Source: Bdellovibrio sp. ZAP7 (GTDB taxonomy: Bacteria > Bdellovibrionota > UBA1018 > CAIMNF01). From it: a stretch of 36,627 nt of DNA. The DNA lies in the NCBI GenBank assembly GCA_945874535.1, contig CAMCGZ010000005.1, forward strand, positions 93,276 through 129,902, given 5' to 3'. This document shows positions 9,788 to 17,791 of this stretch, in pieces. Within the stretch, counting starts at the first letter, position 1. The number at the start of each line of letters is the position of its first letter. The notes beneath the pieces were generated by a model. The model saw nothing but the letters and a program-made list of their open reading frames with translations, was not told where the DNA came from and made no database searches. The translations under genes and the position numbers were made by a program.

Positions 9788-10306
9788 TTAATTGGCGGGT
9801 TTGCCGCCAGAAATCAGGACCCGGCTTGGACGGAGCAAGCGTCCGTGCAAGGTATATCCTTTTTGATGTTCTTGAACGATGGTCCCTTGAGGCTTTTCGC
9901 TCGGGATCTGGCCAACTGATTCATGGAGCTCCGGATTGAAGGGTTGGTCCAGACTCTGGATCTCCGCCACTCCCTGCTTTTCCAAGGTCGACTTGAATTG
10001 TTGGGAAACCATTTTGAGTCCGCTGACCAATGCCGAGTCGGTGTCAGGCTTGACGTAACCGAGGGCTCGGTCGAAATTGTCGAGCACTTCGAGCAATCCT
10101 GAAGCGACATTCTCCCAGCCGAACTTCAGGGTTTCCTGCCGTTCTTTGATTGAGCGCTTCTTGAAGTTCTCAAACTCCGCGTAGAGGTAGACGTATTTTT
10201 GCTCCCAGTCTTTTGCTTTCTTTTCAAGTTCAAGGACCTGGGAGTCCGGAGCGCTTCCGGTGGCCTCAGGGGCTTCCGTCGGATTGGAATTGGTAGGGTC
10301 TTGCAT
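9788..10306 (-). CDS. grpE: Nucleotide exchange factor GrpE
   Basis: 172 residues from ATG 10306. An N-terminal acidic, disordered stretch leads into a long helix (KKAKDWEQKYVYLYAEFEN) and the conserved core KRSIKERQETLKFG. The C-terminal beta domain has EHQKGYTLHGRLLRPSRV, matching the GrpE signature. It releases ADP from DnaK. The frame stays open upstream to an ATG at 10336, but MQDPTN at 10306 gives the usual type of N-terminus. No clear Shine-Dalgarno precedes either start. It lies between hemW and dnaK on the same strand. Confidence 0.93.
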   Translation of the reverse strand: MQDPTNSNPTEAPEATGSAPDSQVLELEKKAKDWEQKYVYLYAEFENFKKRSIKERQETLKFGWENVASGLLEVLDNFDRALGYVKPDTDSALVSGLKMVSQQFKSTLEKQGVAEIQSLDQPFNPELHESVGQIPSEKPQGTIVQEHQKGYTLHGRLLRPSRVLISGGKPAN

Positions 10307-10316
10307 GATGCGAAGA

Positions 10317-10344
10317 CTATGGGCACCCCTTTCCATTTGGCAAG
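10317..10344 (-). promoter_or_regulatory. Sigma32-like promoter before grpE
   Basis: On the minus strand CTTGCCA, 13 bases, GCCCATAG. The spacer length and the CCCAT core match those of the motif before dnaK. If used, transcription would begin only a few bases before the grpE ATG at 10306, giving a very short or absent leader. That agrees with the lack of a Shine-Dalgarno sequence but also leaves room for coincidence. Confidence 0.4.
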
Positions 10345-10362
10345 GGGGCGTTGTGAAAAAGC

Positions 10363-11502
10363 TCAGGAAAGCTCGCGAACCAGTGCGTCAGAAAGGGCGA
10401 AACCCCGAGGGGTTGCGCGCAGGCGGTCGCCGAGGCGGGGGTGCGGCTCGAGAAGTCCTTCCCTGACGAGAATTTCCACCTTTTTCCGTCGGGATTCCGA
10501 ATCGAGCCATTCTCGCGGGAACCCCTCTTCCAATCGGATGGCCAGCATCCACTTTTCCAGGTCCAATTGCTCAGGGGTCAGCTCCTCACGTTCTTCGACA
10601 GGAAGGCGTCCGGATGACTCGAGGAGGGGGGTGGCCCATCGATGAAGCGAGTTGGGATTCCGGAAGCGGATCCGGGCCGATTTGGAGAAGGAGTGGGCCG
10701 ATGGGCCGAGACCGAGATAAGACCCTCCGGACCAGTACACCAAATTGTGACGGGCACGGTGACCGGGTTTTGCGAAATTCGAGATTTCATAGTGCTCGAA
10801 CCCGAGAGCGGTCATCTTTTCATGGATAAAAGCCAAATGATCCAGCTGCTCGTTTTCCTCGGGGAGGTCGCGGTACATCGGATGCCCGGGGGTCAGGGTC
10901 AAGAGATAAATACTCAAATGGGTCAGAGGAAATGCGGTGAGTCCCTGGATGTGCGATTCCAGATCGGCCAAAGTTTGCCCGGGAACCCCGCAAAGCAAGT
11001 CGGTCGAGACATTGGTGAATCCTGATTCGAATACCGACTCCAGCGCCCTGAGAGCCTCGTTTTCGTCATGGACCCGCCCGAGCTTCAAAAGATGGTCCGA
11101 GCGCAAGCTCTGGACCCCCATGCTGACCCGGTTGATGCCCAGGTTGCGATACGCTTTAAATCGATCCCTGGTGATCGAGGAGGGGTTCGCTTCCATGGTC
11201 CATTCGTAACCCGGATCCAATGAGGTCTTGCGGAATAGGGTGTTGAAAATCCTTTCCATGGATTCCGGAGGCGTCATGCTCGGGGTGCCACCGCCGAGGA
11301 AAATGGTCTCAATCTTGTCCGCAAACTCGCCACGCTCTCCCCGGATTCCGATTTCTTGCAGCAATGCTTTCTCAAAAAGATCAGGGTCACCTGTGCCCGT
11401 TTTTTCGCGTCCGAGTGAATAGAAGTCACAATAATGACACTTCGACTCGCAGAACGGGAAGTGAAGGTAGATCGAGGAATACTTGACGGGGGCGTCATTC
11501 AT
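10363..11502 (-). CDS. hemW: HemW-type radical SAM protein
   Basis: 379 residues. The radical-SAM cluster motif CESKCHYC supplies Cys18, Cys22 and Cys25 and is followed by DFYS, as in HemW and HemN-like proteins. GGGTPS and the ANP motif (EANPSSIT) for SAM binding are present, as are the typical YEISNFAKPG and YLGLGPSAHS segments. HemW proteins bind heme and are thought to act as heme chaperones rather than coproporphyrinogen oxidases; older annotations call them HemN-like. The gene sits 56 bases before grpE. In many Firmicutes hemW precedes hrcA-grpE-dnaK-dnaJ, so the order is familiar, but hrcA is missing here. Confidence 0.9.
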   Translation of the reverse strand: MNDAPVKYSSIYLHFPFCESKCHYCDFYSLGREKTGTGDPDLFEKALLQEIGIRGERGEFADKIETIFLGGGTPSMTPPESMERIFNTLFRKTSLDPGYEWTMEANPSSITRDRFKAYRNLGINRVSMGVQSLRSDHLLKLGRVHDENEALRALESVFESGFTNVSTDLLCGVPGQTLADLESHIQGLTAFPLTHLSIYLLTLTPGHPMYRDLPEENEQLDHLAFIHEKMTALGFEHYEISNFAKPGHRARHNLVYWSGGSYLGLGPSAHSFSKSARIRFRNPNSLHRWATPLLESSGRLPVEEREELTPEQLDLEKWMLAIRLEEGFPREWLDSESRRKKVEILVREGLLEPHPRLGDRLRATPRGFALSDALVRELS

Positions 11503-11676
11503 GCAGCGGAGTCAAACAGGGTTTACAGGTTCTGTCAATTCTTTGCCGAAAAGACCTATTTTCTCGGGCAAAATAGTTTCTTTTTGTATTCGTGGCCGGT
11601 TCCGCTAAACTATTTTTGGTACCCCCCTCCAGAAAAGGACTTCTGGAGACGAGAAGACGGTTTGAGGAGATCACTC

Positions 11677-13785
11677 ATGTCTCAGAATTTTTTTAGCAAG
11701 ATGCTTTCCGCTCTGTTGGCGCTCACCCTGGCTCTGCCTGCGGGAGTCGGAATCCCCGAGGCGAACGCGGATCTCATCCCTTCTCCGAATCAAGTTCCGA
11801 TCGCCCAGAACTCGGGCATCAGATTTTGCAACACGTACAGTGTGGACGAAGTGGCCGAGGCCAAAGGCAGCGCCATCATGTGCGTCGACAACCAGGGCAG
11901 GCGCTCGGTGATCGATACCAGCTCTGAACGGAGCCGCTTCTTGAAGCGCGGTGATGCCTATGTGGTTCGGACCACACCCGTCTCGGAATTGACCCGGTCT
12001 CAACGGCGCAGGCTCAATATCGATGATGGCGGGTCGAGTGGTTCCAGTGTGAACACCCGCGATAAGGATCGTGATGACCTCGATACTCTGGTGGATCAGT
12101 GTGGTGGATTCCCGGACTATGCCAAGCAGAGGGAAAAAGAACGCGATCAACTCAACGAAGATATCAAGCGCTACCGCTGTACCGGTCCCGATTGCGTCAA
12201 TATCGACAAGTTGAAGGCAGATCGTGATCAGGCCCTGAAAGATTGTCGTAAAGACTGTCTCCGGATTGCGGTCGAGGACGACAAAAATGCCTGCCATCAC
12301 AGCAAAGTGTTCAAGAGGACTGCGGATTTTTGCAGTTTTCTGACTTTGAATGACAAAGATTTCTGGTTGCAGGATTTCTTGAAGAAGAATGTGACCGGTC
12401 AGGACGATTGCACCACTGCGATCAACAATCCGGATCCGCGTGACGAAACCAAGGCGTGTGGTGAGCTGCTCAGGAATGACTCGTGCGCCAGTCAGATCAC
12501 AGGCCCCGGCTTCAAGTGCGATCAAAAAGACAAGATCATCGCTTATGATCAAGCAGCTCGCGAACTGGATGAGCTCGATAAAAGACGCGCGGCTCTCGAT
12601 GGTCCGACCAAGAAGGGGTATTGCAACGTTTCTTGCGGCAAAGACGCCACTTCGGCTTGGAGCAACCGTGACAGCCATTCGCTCAAGTGTCTGATCGACA
12701 TCCAGTCTTCTTGTGCTGATGCCATCGATCGGGCCCAGGCACGGGTGGATTCTAATATTTGTGTGAACTGTAATGCGGCCAACCAGCAGGCCAATATGTG
12801 CCTTTATGGACCTTGCGGGGGTGGAGTCAGCAAAGCGGCTCAGATCATCAGTGCAATCGGTTCGATCGGGGTGCCGATCGGTCTCGGCCTGATGAACATG
12901 TCGATGTACAACCGAGGCTTGCAAGCTTGTGTGGCGATGTACAATTCGCAGGTTTCGCAATCGCAGACTGTCGGATTGCCTCCACAAAACCCGAGTTGCG
13001 GAAGCGGTGGGTTTGGGATGGGTGGCTTCATGGGTGGTATGGGCGGCTTCGGTATGCCAGGTATGGGCGGCTTCGGTATGCCGGGCATGGGTATGGGCGG
13101 CTTCGGTATGCCGGGTATGGGCATGGGCGGCTTCGGTATGCCAGGCATGGGTATGGGCGGCTTCGGTATGCCAGGCATGGGTATGGGCGGAGGTATGGGC
13201 TTCCCGGGTATTGGCATCAACGCCGGTATCGGTCTGGGTGGCGGCATGGGCGGTATGGGCGGTATGGGCATGTTTCCCGGTATGGGGATGCCTGGAATGA
13301 TGGGCATGGGTGGGATGGGCATGAACCCCATGGTCGGAAACATGATGGCCTCCCAACAGAATGCCATGGGAATTCAGCAGCAAATGATGGGTTATCAGTC
13401 AGCCATGCAGGAGATGGCGGCCCAAAACATGATCCTCCAGAGCACAGGAATGATGGGCATGGGGATGGGCGGGCAGTTCGGAATGGGTTATCCCTACTTC
13501 GGGATGGGTGGCTCAGGAATGGGTGGATTCGGCGGTATGGGTGGCATGGGAGTTCCGGGTTACGCCGGCGGCATGTTCTATCCAGGCATGGGTGGAATGG
13601 GTGGCCTAGGTGGTATGGGTGGTTTCAGCCTCCCGGGAATCAATATCAATGCCGGGCTCAATCTCGGAGGCTTCGGAGCCGGAGCCTATGGTGGCTTTGG
13701 CGGGATGGGTGGTTTTGGAGGCTACAATCCGTACATGTACGGAGGCGGAGGCTGCGGAGTTCAGGTGGGTATCCCCTGCATGTGA
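11677..13785 (+). CDS. Secreted Cys-rich protein with Gly/Met-rich repeat tail
   Basis: 702 residues from ATG 11677. The start is fixed by GAGGAGA a few bases upstream and by a clear signal peptide (MSQNFFSKMLSALLALTLAL, ending near EANA). Residues of about 35-400 are charged and contain many cysteines, often spaced as in CxxxC or CxxC, suggesting a disulfide-bonded extracellular domain. From about residue 445 the chain becomes a Gly/Met/Phe repeat region built on GGFGMPGMGM units, then looser GMGG repeats, ending CGVQVGIPCM. No known family is recognised. The 174-base gap upstream shows no convincing promoter apart from a weak TTGTAT/TAAACT pair at 11584-11611. A good terminator follows the stop. 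Confidence 0.75.
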   Translation: MSQNFFSKMLSALLALTLALPAGVGIPEANADLIPSPNQVPIAQNSGIRFCNTYSVDEVAEAKGSAIMCVDNQGRRSVIDTSSERSRFLKRGDAYVVRTTPVSELTRSQRRRLNIDDGGSSGSSVNTRDKDRDDLDTLVDQCGGFPDYAKQREKERDQLNEDIKRYRCTGPDCVNIDKLKADRDQALKDCRKDCLRIAVEDDKNACHHSKVFKRTADFCSFLTLNDKDFWLQDFLKKNVTGQDDCTTAINNPDPRDETKACGELLRNDSCASQITGPGFKCDQKDKIIAYDQAARELDELDKRRAALDGPTKKGYCNVSCGKDATSAWSNRDSHSLKCLIDIQSSCADAIDRAQARVDSNICVNCNAANQQANMCLYGPCGGGVSKAAQIISAIGSIGVPIGLGLMNMSMYNRGLQACVAMYNSQVSQSQTVGLPPQNPSCGSGGFGMGGFMGGMGGFGMPGMGGFGMPGMGMGGFGMPGMGMGGFGMPGMGMGGFGMPGMGMGGGMGFPGIGINAGIGLGGGMGGMGGMGMFPGMGMPGMMGMGGMGMNPMVGNMMASQQNAMGIQQQMMGYQSAMQEMAAQNMILQSTGMMGMGMGGQFGMGYPYFGMGGSGMGGFGGMGGMGVPGYAGGMFYPGMGGMGGLGGMGGFSLPGININAGLNLGGFGAGAYGGFGGMGGFGGYNPYMYGGGGCGVQVGIPCM
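13045..13188 (+). repeat. Tandem in-frame repeat coding GGFGMPGMGM
   Basis: Five near-identical direct units begin with GGCTTCGGTATGCC at 13045, 13069, 13099, 13129 and 13159. The first unit is 24 bases and the rest are 30, so each keeps the reading frame. Differences are mainly synonymous. This suggests recent unit expansion by slippage or unequal recombination, and copy number may vary between strains. Confidence 0.9.
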
Positions 13786-13808
13786 GTCTGCACTCAGAGC
13801 GTTTTAAG

Positions 13809-13843
13809 AAGGCTCCGGAGCTGATCCGGGGCCTTTTTCTTTT
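13809..13843 (+). terminator. Intrinsic terminator after the Gly-rich secreted protein gene
   Basis: GGCTCCGG and CCGGGGCC form a stem with one wobble pair and a short loop, followed by TTTTTCTTTT. It lies 24 bases past the stop and separates this gene from rpsA. Confidence 0.8.
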
Positions 13844-13966
13844 GACGAATCAAGGGTTAAGGAATAGAGTCGGGCAGTCAGCTTCACATCTGGCTTTCGA
13901 GCTTCTCCTATCAAATGCTTTGCGTTCTGGAGAGGCCGATACTCTTACTAAGGAAACTCCATAAAA

Positions 13967-15772
13967 ATGGCTAAACTCAATACTACCGAATCTGCTCCCA
14001 AGCAGAAGAAGGAACTGCTCAAGAATTTGAGCTGGATCAATGAATTCAGCGATGTCCAAGGCGATATCACTGAACAAAAAGGCACTGTTGGCGCAGAAGA
14101 CTTCGGCGCACTCTTCGAACAGGCGCAGAAAGACAGCGGCATTCAAGAAGGTGCCGTGATCGACGGTAAAGTGGTTGCCGTCGGAACCGACGACGTCACA
14201 GTCGATATCGGCTTCAAGTGCGAAGGCTTCGTACCCCTGTATGAATTCAAGGACGCAACCGGCACTGCCAAGGTTGCTGTAGGTGACATCCTTTCTGTGT
14301 ATGTCGAACGTCTCGAGATCGAGCATGGGAAAATCCATCTCTCCAAAGACCGTGCCGACATCATCAAGGCTTGGGATGAAATCTCCGCTGCTTGTGATCA
14401 AGATCAATTGGTCGAGGGCATCGTGATCGCCAAAGTCAAAGGCGGTTTGGCTGTCGATATCGGCGTGAAGGCTTTCCTGCCCGGATCCCAGCTTGACACC
14501 AAAGCGGTGAAGAACTTGGACAAGTTCATCGGTCAGCGCATGAAGTTCAAGATTTTGAAGTTCAACAAGAAGCGCGGAAACATCGTTCTCTCCCGTAAAG
14601 CGGTTGTAGCCCAGGAGCGCGAGCTCCAGCGCGCTGAGACTCTGTCCCAGATGCAAGAGGGTATGGTGGTTGCCGGTACCGTGAAGAATATCACCGAATA
14701 CGGTGCATTCATCGATCTCGGCGGCATGGATGGACTCCTCCACATCACCGATATGTCTTGGGGACGCATCAAGCACCCGAGCGAGCTCTTCAATGTCGGC
14801 GATGAAGTCAAAGTGAAGATCCTGAAGTACGATCGCGAGAAAGAACGCGTTTCTCTCGGTCTCAAGCAGGTTTCTCCGAATCCTTGGGATGAAGCCGAGT
14901 ACAAGTTCCCTGTCGGCAAGATCGTCAAGGGTAAGGTAGTGAGCTTGAAAGACTACGGTGCATTCGTCGAGCTCGATGACGGCGTAGAAGGCCTCATCCA
15001 CGTATCGGAGATGTCTTGGACCGAGCGGGTCAAGAATCCTTCGAAATACGTTAAAGTCGGCGATGCTGTCGAGTGCAAGGTTCTCGAAGTCGATACCCGC
15101 AACAAGCGGATCAGCCTCGGAATGAAGCAGCTCCAGGACAATCCTTGGGATGCGCTTGAACTCAAATTCCCGGTCGGAGCGATTGTGGAAGAGTGCGAGA
15201 TCAAGTCGATCACTGATTTCGGCATGTTCGTCGACGTGGGCATGGGTATTGACGGCCTGATTCACGTTTCGGATCTCAGCTGGAACAAAAAAGTGGCCAA
15301 CCCTGCTGAAAAGTTCAAGAAGGGCGACAAGGTCCGTGCTGTGGTTCTCGGAATCGACAAGCAGGCCGAGAAGTTCTCTCTCGGAATCAAGCAGCTTGAG
15401 CGCGATCCTTGGGAAAACATCAAGTCTCGTTATCGCATCGGCCAGTCTGTAGAAGGCGCAGTGACCAAGATCACCGATTTCGGTGCGTTCATGGAGCTGG
15501 AAGAAGGCATCGAAGGCCTGATCTACGTGAGCGAGCTCTCTGAGCAGCGCGTGGAAAAGCCGTCCGATGTGGTGAAGCTGGGCGAGACAGTCCGTGCTGA
15601 GATCCTCTCGATCGAACCGAAGGACCGTCGCATCAGCCTGTCGATTAAGCAGTTGGGTCGTTCTGAAGAGCGTGCCAACTACGAGACCTACATGGGCGAT
15701 CGCAACAAGAAGACTTCCATGGGAGATCTTCTGGGCGAAAAGCTCAAAGGCGCACTCAAAAAGGACGAATAA
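13967..15772 (+). CDS. rpsA: 30S ribosomal protein S1
   Basis: 601 residues with six S1 RNA-binding domains at about 50-118, 133-205, 222-295, 309-380, 394-470 and 483-555. Domains 3-6 carry the typical GxVxxxxxYGAFVxL...GLIHVSEMSW pattern. The first two domains are more divergent, as in proteobacterial S1, where they anchor the protein to the ribosome. The protein unfolds and loads mRNA at initiation. AAGGA lies upstream of ATG 13967. The gene stands alone between two terminators, so it has its own promoter in 13844-13966, where I cannot single out one. No cmk or ihfB neighbour is seen. Confidence 0.97.
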   Translation: MAKLNTTESAPKQKKELLKNLSWINEFSDVQGDITEQKGTVGAEDFGALFEQAQKDSGIQEGAVIDGKVVAVGTDDVTVDIGFKCEGFVPLYEFKDATGTAKVAVGDILSVYVERLEIEHGKIHLSKDRADIIKAWDEISAACDQDQLVEGIVIAKVKGGLAVDIGVKAFLPGSQLDTKAVKNLDKFIGQRMKFKILKFNKKRGNIVLSRKAVVAQERELQRAETLSQMQEGMVVAGTVKNITEYGAFIDLGGMDGLLHITDMSWGRIKHPSELFNVGDEVKVKILKYDREKERVSLGLKQVSPNPWDEAEYKFPVGKIVKGKVVSLKDYGAFVELDDGVEGLIHVSEMSWTERVKNPSKYVKVGDAVECKVLEVDTRNKRISLGMKQLQDNPWDALELKFPVGAIVEECEIKSITDFGMFVDVGMGIDGLIHVSDLSWNKKVANPAEKFKKGDKVRAVVLGIDKQAEKFSLGIKQLERDPWENIKSRYRIGQSVEGAVTKITDFGAFMELEEGIEGLIYVSELSEQRVEKPSDVVKLGETVRAEILSIEPKDRRISLSIKQLGRSEERANYETYMGDRNKKTSMGDLLGEKLKGALKKDE

Positions 15773-15798
15773 TCCTTTTCGGACTCAAGAATCAGATC

Positions 15799-15834
15799 AG
15801 CCCCGGTGGAGATTCCATCGGGGCTTTTTTCTTG
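15799..15834 (+). terminator. Intrinsic terminator after rpsA
   Basis: AGCCCCG pairs with CGGGGCT, extended inward by GTGGA/TCCAT with one wobble, around a three-base loop, followed by six Ts. It lies 26 bases past the rpsA stop. Confidence 0.92.
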
Positions 15835-15913
15835 TCGCGATTCGACGCACCTGAGCCCGGCATCTATTGCCCGTGTATCAAGATGGGCACTCGAGGTACC
15901 GAAATGGAAGAGT

Positions 15914-16636
15914 ATGGTGAAAACCCGCATCCTTCCTCTCTTCATGTTGGTCGTGTTTCTGATCGGCTTCGGCCCGGTTCGTGCCGGAACGGAAGTCCGA
16001 TTCACCTCCCGTGAGCTCGACGCAGCTTACGTGTTGGTCAGGCCCGAGCTGAATTTGATCGAACTCGATGGTCGGTCCGGCCGATTCAGTCCGGCGCCCG
16101 CCTTACGGTTTTTCGGACTCCATGATCAACGGTTCGAAATTGATTTCAATTCCATTATCGACCTTGCGGATCTACGCTTCAATCAATTGCGTGCCAGGTC
16201 GCCTGAAGTGAGGTTCACCGGCAACTCGCTCGAACTTTCAATCTCTGTGGACGACCAGGAGAAGGTCCTGAAGAGCCGCCTCGGAAGCGTCAGTATTCAG
16301 GGTGTGTCGATCGTTGCCGTGCTGGGGTGGCACAACTATCAGGACGGGAGTCAGGCATTGGTGCTGCAGCAGGCTCGCTTCAATGGCACGTTGAGTGGGA
16401 CGGGGCTTCTCAAGTCCCAGTGGATTCTTGAGAAGTTGAAGGGGTTGTTCGTCAAACTACTGGGAGATCAAGTGAGGCAGATTCTGTCGAGAGCTGTGGT
16501 TCAGCAGTCTATTCACGATGGACTGCTTTCGTGGGCCAGGTTTTATACCGGTCAAACCGGCCAGTCAGTGGTCCCCACTTCACTTCGCTTTTACAAGGAC
16601 GATCACCTCTCCGGGCTCCGATTCGAGGTCCAGTAG
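15914..16636 (+). CDS. Exported protein of unknown function
   Basis: 240 residues. The start is chosen at ATG 15914 because GGAAGAG lies directly upstream and a signal peptide begins there (MVKTRILPLFMLVVFLIGF, cleavage near RAG); the frame is open to 15806, inside the rpsA terminator. The mature part alternates polar and hydrophobic residues in a beta-like pattern and has no cysteine or catalytic motif that I recognise. It may be a periplasmic lipid- or membrane-associated protein, but that is a guess. Its 3' end overlaps the CLC gene on the opposite strand by 34 bases. Confidence 0.65.
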   Translation: MVKTRILPLFMLVVFLIGFGPVRAGTEVRFTSRELDAAYVLVRPELNLIELDGRSGRFSPAPALRFFGLHDQRFEIDFNSIIDLADLRFNQLRARSPEVRFTGNSLELSISVDDQEKVLKSRLGSVSIQGVSIVAVLGWHNYQDGSQALVLQQARFNGTLSGTGLLKSQWILEKLKGLFVKLLGDQVRQILSRAVVQQSIHDGLLSWARFYTGQTGQSVVPTSLRFYKDDHLSGLRFEVQ

Positions 16637-17739
16637 GTCTTGCCGTAAATCGATGGTGCCCCCTTCGTGACCAGAGCGGCGATTCCATGAGCAAGCATTG
16701 CCCAAGGAACGATGCTCCATCCTGACCAGATGCAGGACAGGGCGAATGCTGTCATGGGAAGTCGTGCTGCGGCCCCGAAAACCACGCTCGCCCCCAGAGT
16801 TGGGAGCAATGCGGAATCCAGCGGAATCCATTGATTCAACAGGTTGCCGGCAGTGGCGCCGATGAATACCAGCGGGATGAATTCCCCTCCTGTGAATCCG
16901 AGTGTGAGAGATAGCAGGGTGAGGATCAACTTCAAGAGAGGCGCTTCCCATGGAATGCTTCCTGCGAAAGATCCACCGATCGTCTCGATACCCAGCCCAC
17001 GATAAATTCTCATTTCTTCGGGAACCAGCATGAGCATGAGGATCGATCCCCCGATCCACACTCGGATCGGAGAATCTGGGAGCCAATGAGACGGACGCTC
17101 GAATCGAACTCTCAAACTGGAGAATAAACGGCCCAGTACCCCGCATGTCAAGCCGAGGATCAGTGTCGTCAGGAGTGGAGACCAAATCCCGTTCACGGTG
17201 GGCAGAGGGGGGATCATGAGTAAAGAAGCCCCGAGGACTTGCATGGTGATCACACCGGAAACGGCACTCATGAGGATGAGAAAGGTCTCCCGATGGCCGC
17301 GCTTTCCCCCGACCTCCCATGAAAAAAACGAACCGGCGATGGGATTGCCGATCGCGGCGGCGAAGCCTGCAGAGAGTCCCAGCGAACGCCTCAGAGCCGG
17401 GGGGATCGGCATTTTTAAGCCGATTCGACTTCCCATCCATTCGGATCCTGTAGTGGACATTTGTACGATCGCACCTTCCCGACCCACCGAGGCTCCCACC
17501 CAATGGGATACGGTACCGCCCAGAAAAATCCAGACAATGCGGAGCCAACCGGTATCGCCCGACCCTCGGATCCATTTCCTTCGAATGGAGAAAAGCAGGC
17601 CTCCCGCCAGGGGAAGGCACCAGATCCATCCGGGGTGTCTTTGATGGATTTCGGTCACCCGATCCAGGGCCAGAGAGAAGGTAGCCCCGAGAACTCCAGA
17701 AAGAATTCCGGTGGTCATTGCAAAAAACAACATCGCCAT
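16603..17739 (-). CDS. CLC-family chloride channel or antiporter, divergent
   Basis: 378 residues with about ten membrane segments. GREGAIVQ (residues 86-93) corresponds to the CLC motif GREGP that holds the gating glutamate, with Ala in place of Pro. GFAAAIGNPIAGSFFSWEV and GFTGGEFIPLVFIGATAGN match other conserved CLC helices. The first selectivity-filter motif, usually GSGIP, appears as GSGDT. This suggests a real but divergent CLC whose ion preference may differ (chloride, nitrate or fluoride). The frame continues upstream to a TTG at 17775; ATG 17739 (or 17733), preceded by GGGA, is preferred. It is divergent from the MFS gene. Confidence 0.85.
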   Translation of the reverse strand: MAMLFFAMTTGILSGVLGATFSLALDRVTEIHQRHPGWIWCLPLAGGLLFSIRRKWIRGSGDTGWLRIVWIFLGGTVSHWVGASVGREGAIVQMSTTGSEWMGSRIGLKMPIPPALRRSLGLSAGFAAAIGNPIAGSFFSWEVGGKRGHRETFLILMSAVSGVITMQVLGASLLMIPPLPTVNGIWSPLLTTLILGLTCGVLGRLFSSLRVRFERPSHWLPDSPIRVWIGGSILMLMLVPEEMRIYRGLGIETIGGSFAGSIPWEAPLLKLILTLLSLTLGFTGGEFIPLVFIGATAGNLLNQWIPLDSALLPTLGASVVFGAAARLPMTAFALSCIWSGWSIVPWAMLAHGIAALVTKGAPSIYGKTYWTSNRSPER

Positions 17740-17791
17740 TCCCGGAAGTATAGGGTTGCCCCCATGGTGGAGCAAGTTTTAGGATCGCTCC

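Noticed and set aside
9718-10362. CIRCE element for HrcA
   Set aside because: No TTAGCACTC/GAGTGCTAA inverted repeat is present in either gap; only sigma32-like motifs were seen.
13045-13188. Regular 30-base repeats as a possible CRISPR array
   Set aside because: No unique spacers; units are contiguous, in frame and encode a repeated peptide.
11671-13383. 570-codon minus-strand frame rich in His and Thr
   Set aside because: Antisense to the Gly/Met-repeat gene; its odd composition is the mirror of the repeats, and the plus frame has a signal peptide and ribosome site.
12798-13964. 388-codon plus-strand frame rich in Arg, Tyr and Gly
   Set aside because: Shifted frame of the same repeat region, without a ribosome site, running through a terminator into the rpsA leader.
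13850-15265. 471-codon minus-strand frame
   Set aside because: Antisense shadow of rpsA.
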